This document shows, piece by piece, positions 24,470-31,968 of a stretch of 52,271 nucleotides of DNA. The translations under genes and the position numbers were made by a program. The stretch lies in the NCBI GenBank assembly GCA_012959995.1, contig DUCC01000036.1, forward strand, positions 1-52,271. The letters run 5' to 3'. The notes beneath the pieces were generated by a model. That model had not been told where the DNA came from, made no database searches, and saw only the letters and a list, made by a program, of their open reading frames with translations. Position 1 is the first letter of the stretch. The number at the start of each line of letters is the position of its first letter. Origin of the DNA: Acidimicrobiia bacterium. GTDB lineage: Bacteria > Actinomycetota > Acidimicrobiia > Acidimicrobiales > MedAcidi-G1.

Positions 24470-26095
24470 GTGAGCGAAGAAAAAAACCCTTCCCCGGAAA
24501 CCCCGCAAGGAGAAAAAGCCTTAGGACGTCGGCGCCTTCTAGTCGGACTTGGCTTTGGGGCAGCCAACTTAGCCCTCCTCCGGCGACTCTCTCCTAACCA
24601 AGCCTCCCCCGACACTCCCCCAGGCACGCCTTCATCCGCTCAGCCAGTTTCCTCAACCGTCCCTCCTACCCCCACATCGCCATTAACCATTTCTGCACCG
24701 CCGGTCTTTGACCCCGCAGCAGTCGTTGACCCGGTTGGCCATATTTTTGACACCGTCATAACCGCCGGAAGAGTCATTGACCCTGCCAGTGGCTTTGATG
24801 CCCCGGCCGAAGTGGGCATTGATGGTGGGGTCATTACCTACCTTGGGCCAAAGCCCCTCACCGGGCAGCAAACATTGAATGCCAGCAACATGGTCGTTTC
24901 GCCAGGGTTTATTGACCTGCTCTCTTACCCACCAAATGGCTACGGGGAATGGTTTAAAATTTCTGACGGGGTTACCAGCAACCTTTGTTTGCACGGCATC
25001 GATAACCCCATGCTTGATTTTCTCGACAAAGTAAGCGACGTTAACCCTCCAGTGAACTACGGCGGGGCCACCGATCAGGCTCGCCACCGGACCCTGACCG
25101 GCGCCGGCATTGAATACCTCAGCAAGGTTGACGATGTTTCCATTCAAGACATTGTGGCGTTGGCCGAAAAGGATCTCCAAAATGGTGCACTGGGCATTCA
25201 CGAACAACCCGAATACGTACTGGGAGTCACCTACGACGAAATGCTAGCCCACGGCGAGTTAGCCGCTCGTTTCAACATCCCACTCTGCCCTCACCTGCGA
25301 ACTGGCGAAACCAGCGACCCAAAGCTGCAAGAAGTAGCCGTTGAAGAGGTGATCAACATTGCTCGACAAACCGGTTGCGCAGTTCATATTGATCACCTCA
25401 ACTCAACCGGCGGGGCGGGGCGCATGGCCGAAGCAATCGCCCAAATTGAAGCCGGTCGCCAAGAAGGCCTGGCCATTACCGCCTGCATCTACCCGTATAC
25501 CTCTTGGGCCACCGGGGCCGGCACCGAACGCTTTACCAACTTTCAAGAAAAATTCGGCATCACCTACAACGACCTACAGGTAGCGGGCACCAACCAACGG
25601 GTAACCGCAGGGCAATGGCCAGAGATTCGAGAAAAAAGCCTCCTCACCATTGCCTTCGCCATGGACGAAGAAGACATCACCACTGCGCTAAAAGCCCCTT
25701 GGGTAATGATCGGCTCCGATGCCATCTTGGGCCCCAACCACAACAACCATCCCCGTTCTGCTGGTTGCTTCAGCCGCGTTTTAGGAGTCTATGTGCGCCA
25801 ACAAGAGGTCATAACTTTGATTGATGCCCTGTCTCGCATGACCATCCAACCAGCCCAACTGTTAGAAAAATCCAGCACCGACCTCGGTCGGCGAGGGCGT
25901 CTTCAAGCCGGAGCAGTTGCCGATATTACTATTTTTTCTCCAGAAACAATAACTGATAACGCCACGGTGGCCGACCCTGGTAAAGAATCCACCGGCATTC
26001 ACCATGTCTTAGTAAATGGTCAAATCGTTCGACGCAACGGGGTTAATGACCAAAGTGTTCGCCCCGGGGTGCCGCTGCTTCGAGATCAAACATGA
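24470..26095 (+). CDS. Tat-exported amidohydrolase, D-aminoacylase-like, lacking the HxH motif
   Basis: 541 aa from a GTG at 24470. A twin-arginine signal GRRRLLVGLGFG (Arg20-Arg21) is followed by a Pro/Ser/Thr linker. The amidohydrolase domain opens with DTVITAGRVIDPASGFDA. Matches to N-acyl-D-amino-acid deacylases include CPHLRTGE, VHIDHLNSTGG (metal His) and MIGSDAI (catalytic Asp), plus a Cys in SNLCLHG. Where the family has PGFID-x-H-x-H, this protein reads PGFIDLLSYPP, so the first two metal ligands are absent. The 698-aa frame seen upstream runs antisense to the neighbouring gene. Its stop overlaps the CapA-like start by 4 nt. Confidence 0.75.
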   Translation: MSEEKNPSPETPQGEKALGRRRLLVGLGFGAANLALLRRLSPNQASPDTPPGTPSSAQPVSSTVPPTPTSPLTISAPPVFDPAAVVDPVGHIFDTVITAGRVIDPASGFDAPAEVGIDGGVITYLGPKPLTGQQTLNASNMVVSPGFIDLLSYPPNGYGEWFKISDGVTSNLCLHGIDNPMLDFLDKVSDVNPPVNYGGATDQARHRTLTGAGIEYLSKVDDVSIQDIVALAEKDLQNGALGIHEQPEYVLGVTYDEMLAHGELAARFNIPLCPHLRTGETSDPKLQEVAVEEVINIARQTGCAVHIDHLNSTGGAGRMAEAIAQIEAGRQEGLAITACIYPYTSWATGAGTERFTNFQEKFGITYNDLQVAGTNQRVTAGQWPEIREKSLLTIAFAMDEEDITTALKAPWVMIGSDAILGPNHNNHPRSAGCFSRVLGVYVRQQEVITLIDALSRMTIQPAQLLEKSSTDLGRRGRLQAGAVADITIFSPETITDNATVADPGKESTGIHHVLVNGQIVRRNGVNDQSVRPGVPLLRDQT

Positions 26096-27294
26096 CACCG
26101 GCGACCCCGCCCCTTGAACGCCAAATCGCTTGGCGGCTGACCCAACTGCTTGCCCTTGGGGCCTTTGCCCTGTTGGCCTTTTCTTTTTTTGATGCCGCAC
26201 CTACCACCAGAGAAGGCGCAGAAAATCAGGGAGCAACGACCACCAGCACCACCTCGCTGGTTGAAGAAACACCTGAGACTCGGTCTTTTACTTTGGTGGC
26301 CAGTGGCGAACTTTTAGTACACGAATACGTGGCCGATGCCGCCCGATCAACCGACGGCACCCAATGGGATTTTACTCCCATGTTTTCTCGAGTGGCCCCG
26401 GTGCTCCAGTCAGCCGACCTGGCACTCTGCCACCTCGAGACCCCACTTTCGGCCGACAATTCAGACCTGTCTTATTACCCCGGGTTTAGCGTGCCTTTTG
26501 AACTCGCCCAAGCCATAAGCCAAGCCGGCTATGACGGGTGTTCGGTCGCATCAAACCATAGTCTGGATGCCGGTACCTCCGGAGCAGCCAGCACCTTGAA
26601 CCACCTAGAAAATGCCGTCATCGGAGCGGCGGGAATGGCTACCTCGCCTGAACAAGCCGGGCCAGCCTTTTACCAAGCCAACGGGGTAACGGTGGCCCAC
26701 CTTTCCGTTACCGACCTGCTTAACGGGGCTACTTTGCCCACCGACCCCGCTTGGTTAGTGGCTTCGCTTGACCCTGATTTGGTCATGGCCTCGGCAGAAA
26801 ATGCTCGAGCCGATGGGGCGGAGTTTGTGGTGGTCAGCATCCACTGGGGAGACGAATACGTCAGCGCTCTTACCGACCGTCAAAACCAGGTAACGGCCAC
26901 TCTTTTGGCCTCAGACAGTATTGATCTGATCATCGGCCATGGGGCGCACGTCCCCCAACCGGTCATTATCCAAAACGGCAAATACGCCGTGGTGGGTATG
27001 GGAAATTTTCTTTCTAACCAGCCCGGCGACCAACGACGACGCTGCAACGAATGCCCGCCAGCCACCCAAGACGGGGTCATGGTGTGGCTTGATATTGCAG
27101 AAAACAACGACGGCCACCTGGTAGTTGCTGAGGCCAGCTACTACCCCACATGGGTTGACCGCTCTACCTACGAGATCGCTTTGCTGGGCATTGACGAGCC
27201 GTCGAGCGCCGACAACACCGTCTTGCTTGAGGCGGCACAACGCACGGCCGCGGTGTTCGAACCAGCCATTGAGCGGCGAACCGCCCTCCCCTAA
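26092..27294 (+). CDS. CapA/PgsA-like metallophosphoesterase-fold membrane protein
   Basis: A 400-aa protein with one N-terminal transmembrane helix (about 17-35) and then the CapA domain: FTLVASGELLVHEYV, DLALCHLETPLS, DGCSVASNHSLDAG, FVVVSIHWGDEYV and LIIGHGAHVPQPVIIQNGKYAVVGMGNFL. CapA/PgsA proteins take part in poly-gamma-glutamate or capsule export, and many actinobacterial members are of unknown role. It is translationally coupled to the Tat amidohydrolase, so both probably act on an extracellular amide or peptide polymer. Confidence 0.88.
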   Translation: MTPATPPLERQIAWRLTQLLALGAFALLAFSFFDAAPTTREGAENQGATTTSTTSLVEETPETRSFTLVASGELLVHEYVADAARSTDGTQWDFTPMFSRVAPVLQSADLALCHLETPLSADNSDLSYYPGFSVPFELAQAISQAGYDGCSVASNHSLDAGTSGAASTLNHLENAVIGAAGMATSPEQAGPAFYQANGVTVAHLSVTDLLNGATLPTDPAWLVASLDPDLVMASAENARADGAEFVVVSIHWGDEYVSALTDRQNQVTATLLASDSIDLIIGHGAHVPQPVIIQNGKYAVVGMGNFLSNQPGDQRRRCNECPPATQDGVMVWLDIAENNDGHLVVAEASYYPTWVDRSTYEIALLGIDEPSSADNTVLLEAAQRTAAVFEPAIERRTALP

Positions 27295-27379
27295 GTGCTT
27301 TGCGATACCCTGACTGTGTTACAACCGTGACCTTTGGCCCGCAAAACCGCCGGCTAGAGCGCACTTAAGGGAGCATCCC

Positions 27380-28471
27380 ATGACCACCGCTAACCGTGTC
27401 CACAACTTCTGCGCCGGACCCTGCACTTTGCCGGTTTCTGTGTTGGAAGAAGTCCGTGACGAAATGTTGAACTTTGGCGGCACTGGCATGTCGATCATCG
27501 AAAGCAGCCACCGGGCCCCTGCTTATGACGCTGTACACATGGAAGCACTGGCTGATTTTCGCTCTCTGGCTCAGGTGCCAGAAGATTTCAGTATTTTGTT
27601 TCTGCAAGGCGGCGCTTCGCTGCAATTTGCTCAAGTGCCGTTGAACCTTTTAGCACCTCAAGAAAGTGCCGCCTACTTGACCACCGGCACCTGGGGTAAA
27701 AAAGCTTTCGCCGACGCTCAATTAGTAAGCGAGGCCTACCAAGCATGGACGGGGGCCGACGAAGGATTCGCCCGCATGCCCTCTATCGCCGACTTTGACC
27801 TGCGCCCCGACACTCGCTACCTGCACATCACCACCAACGAAACAATCGGCGGCATTCGTTTTCCCGAATACCCCACCGTGGATCTGCCTTTAGTGGCCGA
27901 CATGAGTTCCGACTTCTTGAGCCGCCCTATTGACTGGGACCGTTTTGACCTGGTTTACGGCGGCGCCCAGAAAAACCTTGGCCCGGCCGGTTTGGCCATA
28001 GTGGTAGTACGTAAAGAACTTTTGGGGCGCAGCGAACGCACTCTTAACTCTTACATGGATTACCGCACCCACGACAAAGCCGATTCCATGGCCAACACGC
28101 CGCCCATGTTTGCTATCTACGTGATGGGCAAAGTGTTGAAATGGATGCAAGCAGCAGGCGGACTCGAAGAGTTCGAGCGGCGATCGGCCGCTCGAGCCGA
28201 TTTGCTTTACGGCACCATTGAACAAAGCGAAGGCTGGTACCGGTCACCGGTTGATGCCGCCAGTCGGTCTCATATGAACATTGTCTTTCGTTTGCCTAGC
28301 GAAGACTTAGAAAAACAGTTTGTGGCCGAAGCAGCAGCTTCTGGCATGGTGAACCTGAAAGGCCACCGCGACGTAGGCGGCATTCGGGCCAGCGTCTACA
28401 ACGCTTTGGACCAACAAAGCGTTGTTGCCTTAACCGATTTTATGACTGAGTTTCAAGCCACCAACGCTTAG
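27380..28471 (+). CDS. serC: Phosphoserine aminotransferase
   Basis: A 363-aa class V aminotransferase converting 3-phosphohydroxypyruvate and glutamate to phosphoserine (serine and PLP synthesis). It shows NFCAGPCTLPVSVLEEV, MSIIESSHR, FLQGGASLQFAQVPLNLL, TNETIGGIRFPE and the PLP lysine in YGGAQKNLGPAG (Lys198), with DYRTHDKADSMANTPPMFAIY near the phosphate site. AAGGGAG lies 8 nt before the ATG. It ends in a 4-nt convergent overlap with the next gene. Confidence 0.95.
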   Translation: MTTANRVHNFCAGPCTLPVSVLEEVRDEMLNFGGTGMSIIESSHRAPAYDAVHMEALADFRSLAQVPEDFSILFLQGGASLQFAQVPLNLLAPQESAAYLTTGTWGKKAFADAQLVSEAYQAWTGADEGFARMPSIADFDLRPDTRYLHITTNETIGGIRFPEYPTVDLPLVADMSSDFLSRPIDWDRFDLVYGGAQKNLGPAGLAIVVVRKELLGRSERTLNSYMDYRTHDKADSMANTPPMFAIYVMGKVLKWMQAAGGLEEFERRSAARADLLYGTIEQSEGWYRSPVDAASRSHMNIVFRLPSEDLEKQFVAEAAASGMVNLKGHRDVGGIRASVYNALDQQSVVALTDFMTEFQATNA

Positions 28472-28905
28472 CCCAAAGCGGCCATCATGCGGTCGCGCAC
28501 TACCTCAATGGCTTTAAATGGTCGAATCATCACCTTGAATTCGGTAATGAGACTTTGGTCATCGCAGGTGATCATGTCGATTCCGTTGACTTGCAGTTCA
28601 CCCATTTGAGTTTCAAATTCCAAAACGGCATGATGCCCGTCAAGTATTTTTTTGGTGTAATGAAAACTCGTTTTGGCGACTGAGCTTTCTTCAGATGCCT
28701 CAGGCTGCGCACCGCCCGGAAAAACCATGGCCGCCGCCTCGAGGTACATCATGGTTAGTACTCGGCCTTCTTGGGGCTTAAATAAGACTGGCGACCAAAA
28801 TACTACATCAGGGTGCAAGAGGTCTTCTAGCGACGTTGCCCCTTTTTCTGAAAGGTACTGATGCCAATCGGTCACCGTTTTGTGGATGGGGTCAGTGTCT
28901 GCCAT
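28468..28905 (-). CDS. NTF2-like (SnoaL-type) small protein
   Basis: A 145-aa single-domain protein with NTF2-fold features: an N-terminal helix VTDWHQYLSEKG, LEDLLHPDVVFWSPVLF, an amphipathic helix, then HYTKKILDGHHAVLEFETQM and NGIDMITCDDQSLITEFKVMIRP. The family includes isomerases, hydrolases and non-catalytic domains, so no function can be assigned. It is divergent from the thioredoxin-like selenoprotein gene, with a 108-bp shared upstream region. Confidence 0.75.
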   Translation of the reverse strand: MADTDPIHKTVTDWHQYLSEKGATSLEDLLHPDVVFWSPVLFKPQEGRVLTMMYLEAAAMVFPGGAQPEASEESSVAKTSFHYTKKILDGHHAVLEFETQMGELQVNGIDMITCDDQSLITEFKVMIRPFKAIEVVRDRMMAALG

Positions 28906-29013
28906 GAGGTAAGTCTGGCCTATTGCTCCTTTTGATTTCTTATCGGGTCAGTCAGATTTTTTATTTCTTGCCCCATGCGTTACCTTGGCTTTTAGCCGTA
29001 GCAAAGGATCACC

Positions 29014-30054
29014 ATGCACGAATCTCAAGAAACCACCATTTTGGCCGACTGGACAAGCGCTGTTGAAGTCCGTTGGCAAGACCAAAAGCCCTGGGTTAAG
29101 CCCAGCGTTCTTGATGAAATATTAGGTTGGAAACTCAAACCCGAAGGCCTCTGCCAAGGTTCTTCTTGTATCCCCGTGCCAGATGCAGCATCTTTGATGA
29201 CCGACGATGGCCTCGATCTGCTCGCCGTTGCAGAAAAACTAAACCGACCTGCCTTGGTCGACGCCGAGAACCAGTGGGTCGTTATTGGCTCCCCCGCTGA
29301 AGAACGAGAAAATGCTTTAGTGGGTAGGCAGGTTCCTAACGTGACCTTGCGAGACCTTGACGGCGCTTCCCGAGAGTTAACCGAATGGTCGGGCACCCGG
29401 CGTCTTTTGGTGGCTTTTTCCAGTTGGTGAGGATGCGCATTTGACCTGCCCGGGTGGCAGGAACTTCACCAAACCTTGGCGGGGAACAATTTTACGGTCA
29501 TCGCCGTTGCCCTCGATGAGAACATCGAAGCGGTCATTCCTTTAGCAGAAGGGATCACTTATCCGGTGTTAGTTGACACGGAACATCAGTTAGCTGAGCT
29601 CTATGCCATTACTAATGTGCCCACTGTTTTGTGGATAGATGAACACGATCAGATCGTTCGACCCAACGCCACCGAATTTGGTTGCGACATGTTTATTGAT
29701 TTCACTGGCATTTCCTGCGCTGATCACATGGAACAAGTAAGTGACTGGATTCTCAACGGGAACTTGCCTGCTGACGCCAGCCACCAAGTAACCGAGCTAA
29801 GCGAAAACGAAGTACTGGCCCATCTTCATTTTCGCCTCGCCGTCCACGCCCAAAGAAACCAGCAAGACGAAACGGCGCAAAAATACTTTGCCCAAGCCGC
29901 CGAGCTCGCTCCATTTGATTTCACCATTGTCCGCGCTGCTATGCCCCTTACCGGGGTTGACCCTTTCGGGCCTGCTTTTTTTGAGCTTTACCAGCGCTTT
30001 GCCGACGCCGGGCTCCCCACCCACGGCATTGAACGCCTCAAACAAGAAAACTAA
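29014..30054 (+). CDS. Thioredoxin-like selenoprotein with U-G-C motif (TGA = selenocysteine 139)
   Basis: One frame of 346 residues broken only by TGA at 29428-29430. The redox region reads LLVAFSSW-U-GCAFDLPGWQEL, the position of the first active-site Cys of TlpA/ResA-like proteins (normally SWC). Cys141 gives a U-x-C motif. Downstream are strand VIAVALDEN, cis-Pro203 in NVPTVLWID and a helical TPR-like C terminus. Residues 1-100 are a separate N-terminal region with Cys47 and Cys52. A perfect 6-bp stem-loop starts 14 nt after the TGA, as expected of a bacterial SECIS. AAAGGA precedes the ATG. Without recoding one would call two genes of 138 and 192 aa. It probably reduces a peroxide or disulfide in the cytosol, as no signal peptide is seen. 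Confidence 0.87.
29445..29461 (+). promoter_or_regulatory. Bacterial SECIS-like stem-loop for Sec139
   Basis: CCTGCC-CGGGT-GGCAGG forms a perfect 6-bp GC-rich stem with a 5-nt loop that begins 20 nt after the TGA. The second loop base is G. Distance and loop composition meet the bacterial SECIS criteria, and the loop starts with CG, like that of the other selenoprotein gene here. Confidence 0.82.
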
Positions 30055-30616
30055 ATTTCAAGCACGGTGATCGTGCCGGCGGCCCCATCAACTTCGATAA
30101 GCGCTCCCTCGGGGATGCGTTTGGTGGCATCGGTGGCGCTCACCACACAGGGCAAACCGAGTTCTCGAGAAACAATAATGGCGTGACTCATTTGCCCGCC
30201 TACATCTACCACCACCGCTTCTACGGGTACAAAAAGCGGGGTCCGCGGGGGTCGGTAAGCGGGGCAAGCCCTTCGGAGCCCAAAAAAGTAGCATCGGTTT
30301 CTTCCACCGTTACCCCTGGCGTGCGCACCGCCAGAACACGCGACACCGACAAGTTCATGTAGTTGTAGCCGCCGAATACCCCCATATGCACGTCAGCGTT
30401 TTCTCGGTTCTCTCGTTTACTCAGAACCCCGGTTTCTTCTAACGCCTCTACTGCCGGGTCGTTGCTTATGAGTGTTGATATTGAAGCGCTAAAGGGGAAC
30501 ACCACTTCGGGATAAACCTCCCCCACATTGCCTCGGGTATACACCGGAAACCGTTTACTGGGGCCCCATGCACATAAAGCCCCAAACCGTAGTCCACCAA
30601 GGTCAGCGACGTTCCT
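30051..30616 (-). pseudogene. Decayed PEP-utilising enzyme (PEP synthase/PPDK-like) remnant
   Basis: Two frames carry pieces of one protein. The 5' piece reads FPVYTRGNVGEVYPEVVFPF then NYMNLSVSRVLAVRTPGVT and stops at 30221. The 3' piece, in another frame, reads VVVDVGGQMSHAIIVSRELGLPCVVS and ends at 30051; this is the swivelling phosphohistidine domain (G-G-x2-S-H). Intact relatives are about 550 aa, so a frameshift near 30221-30240 and a large internal deletion have occurred. No good start codon remains upstream of a GTG at 30544. It is not expected to be active. The gap up to 30693 holds nothing else. Confidence 0.75.
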
Positions 30617-30693
30617 TTACTATTTTTCAAGTTTAAGAACTTTCACTAATTGACTGAGGCTTTTTTGTTGACCCTTGACGGGAGAAACCATGC

Positions 30694-31830
30694 CTACTCA
30701 ATAGCGGCCAGCAGGTCGGCCACTAAACCGTTGGGCACCCAGTAGTCCTCGAGTGACCTGTAGGGGATGGTGATAGATACCGTGTTTGACCCCGACCCGC
30801 CGACTGAGTAGGGGGCGAAGGAAAGCACCAAGCCGCCTTGGGTGAGGTTGTAGAGGGTGAAGTTGATGGTGTCTGGCGAGGCACCGGTGAAGCGACGTTC
30901 GTCAACCCAAGGCTCGGACTCAAGCCGGGTGATGGCTTCGGCCGATACTGCTTCCACCCAGTCGGTTTCGGGGTCAAACAGGTCAACGATGCTTAGCGGT
31001 TCGCCGGTGAACAGGTCGAAGGTTTCGGTACGGATGGTTGCTGATTCTCCTGCTGCTCCGGACACCAACTGACTGACCGTGTTGCGCATGCTGAGCAATT
31101 CGTCGTTGGAAAGCAGAATTTCGTATTCGTGTTCAAGCCAGACGCATCGGCCGGTTACTCCTTCTCGGCAGGCGTAACCGTTGTCTTCGACGGAACTAAT
31201 GGCGTCGTCAAGAAACTCGTTCACTGCCCCTTGGGTGAGGCCCAGCAGTCGCCCATTTACCTGGGGGGCTTCTCGGGGGCCTTCTATGCGGGGCCAGGTG
31301 ATAGCGATTTCGATTTTTCCTGTGGTGCCAGTGGGCTCTCCGGTGGGCCCATAAGCGTCCACCCCAGCGCTGATAACGCAGTTGACTTCTTCCATGGTGA
31401 TAGCGGGGCCCACTTGGCCTTCTACTTCGTCTTCTCTTTCTCGGGGAATAAGCAGCATTTGTCCAACCCGGAGTTTGTTGGGGTCGTTTAATGCGTTGGC
31501 CCGCATGAACGCATCAACGGTGCTGTCGAAACGTTCAGCGATTTTCCCAAGCGAATCGCCGGCTTCTACCATGACTGTTTCAGGGCCTTCGTCGGGGAGC
31601 ACTATTTCGGGCGGACGAGCACTCGCTACACAAGCTTCTGCTGCTTCTCGGGCTTCGGGGAGTTCTATTTTTTCCCACCCGGGGACTTCCAGCGGCGGCA
31701 CAGTAGGCGATGCTTGGGAGTCGGCGAAGAGGTCCCCCACCGTGGTGGTCGGCGGAGCAGTGGTTTCTTCACCGCCACAGGCAGAAGCCAGCAGGACAAA
31801 AGTCAAAGCAATTATCAGCGTACGTTTCAC
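30694..31830 (-). CDS. Lipoprotein with LysM and RsiV/DUF3298-like domain
   Basis: 378 aa from a GTG. The signal peptide has lipobox LASAC (Cys18). A LysM peptidoglycan-binding domain follows at about 86-132 (VEAGDSLGKIAERFDSTVDAFMRANALN, ending VGQMLLIPRE). The C-terminal 220 residues resemble DUF3298/RsiV: ETFDLFTGEPLSIVDLFDP, then GLVLSFAPYSVGGSGSNTVSITIPYRSL. RsiV-type domains bind lysozyme or act as cell-wall sensors in anti-sigma factors, but no transmembrane anti-sigma part is present here. It diverges from the aldo/keto reductase. Confidence 0.85.
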   Translation of the reverse strand: MKRTLIIALTFVLLASACGGEETTAPPTTTVGDLFADSQASPTVPPLEVPGWEKIELPEAREAAEACVASARPPEIVLPDEGPETVMVEAGDSLGKIAERFDSTVDAFMRANALNDPNKLRVGQMLLIPREREDEVEGQVGPAITMEEVNCVISAGVDAYGPTGEPTGTTGKIEIAITWPRIEGPREAPQVNGRLLGLTQGAVNEFLDDAISSVEDNGYACREGVTGRCVWLEHEYEILLSNDELLSMRNTVSQLVSGAAGESATIRTETFDLFTGEPLSIVDLFDPETDWVEAVSAEAITRLESEPWVDERRFTGASPDTINFTLYNLTQGGLVLSFAPYSVGGSGSNTVSITIPYRSLEDYWVPNGLVADLLAAIE

Positions 31831-31907
31831 GGCCTAGATACTGCCACAAGCCGCCCCACTCTTGGGGGCACTAACCCTTACTCATCCCCTCCATTAAAAA
31901 AGAGCGC

Positions 31908-31952
31908 CCCCAAGGTGAAACATGGGGCCAGACCCCATGTTTCACCTTGGGG
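31908..31952. repeat. Perfect 20-bp inverted repeat upstream of the aldo/keto reductase
   Basis: Left arm 31908-31927 and right arm 31933-31952 are perfectly complementary over 20 bp (CCCCAAGG at each outer end, GGGG/CCCC inside) around the loop CCAGA. The centre GGGGCCAGACCCC resembles the centre of the palindrome at 10252-10288. It lies between divergent genes, so it is not a normal terminator. It covers the -35 region of the downstream gene. Confidence 0.8.
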
Positions 31953-31956
31953 AGAC

Positions 31957-31962
31957 TAGGTT
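31957..31962 (+). promoter_or_regulatory. -10 box (TAGGTT) of the aldo/keto reductase, probably leaderless
   Basis: TAGGTT ends 6 nt before the ATG at 31969, the same spacing as in the MerR and methyltransferase promoters. The expected -35 position falls inside the right arm of the inverted repeat at 31908-31952, so the repeat could regulate this promoter. Confidence 0.4.
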
Positions 31963-31968
31963 TCAGTT

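Noticed and set aside
29428-29430. TGA as nonsense mutation or sequencing error in a thioredoxin-like gene
   Set aside because: It falls exactly on the redox Cys position and is followed by a perfect hairpin at SECIS distance. Chance coincidence is unlikely, though not excluded.
12173-29430. Reassignment of TGA to Trp in this genome
   Set aside because: TGA closes menF, the desaturase gene and the helicase gene at family-typical ends, and TGG is used normally.
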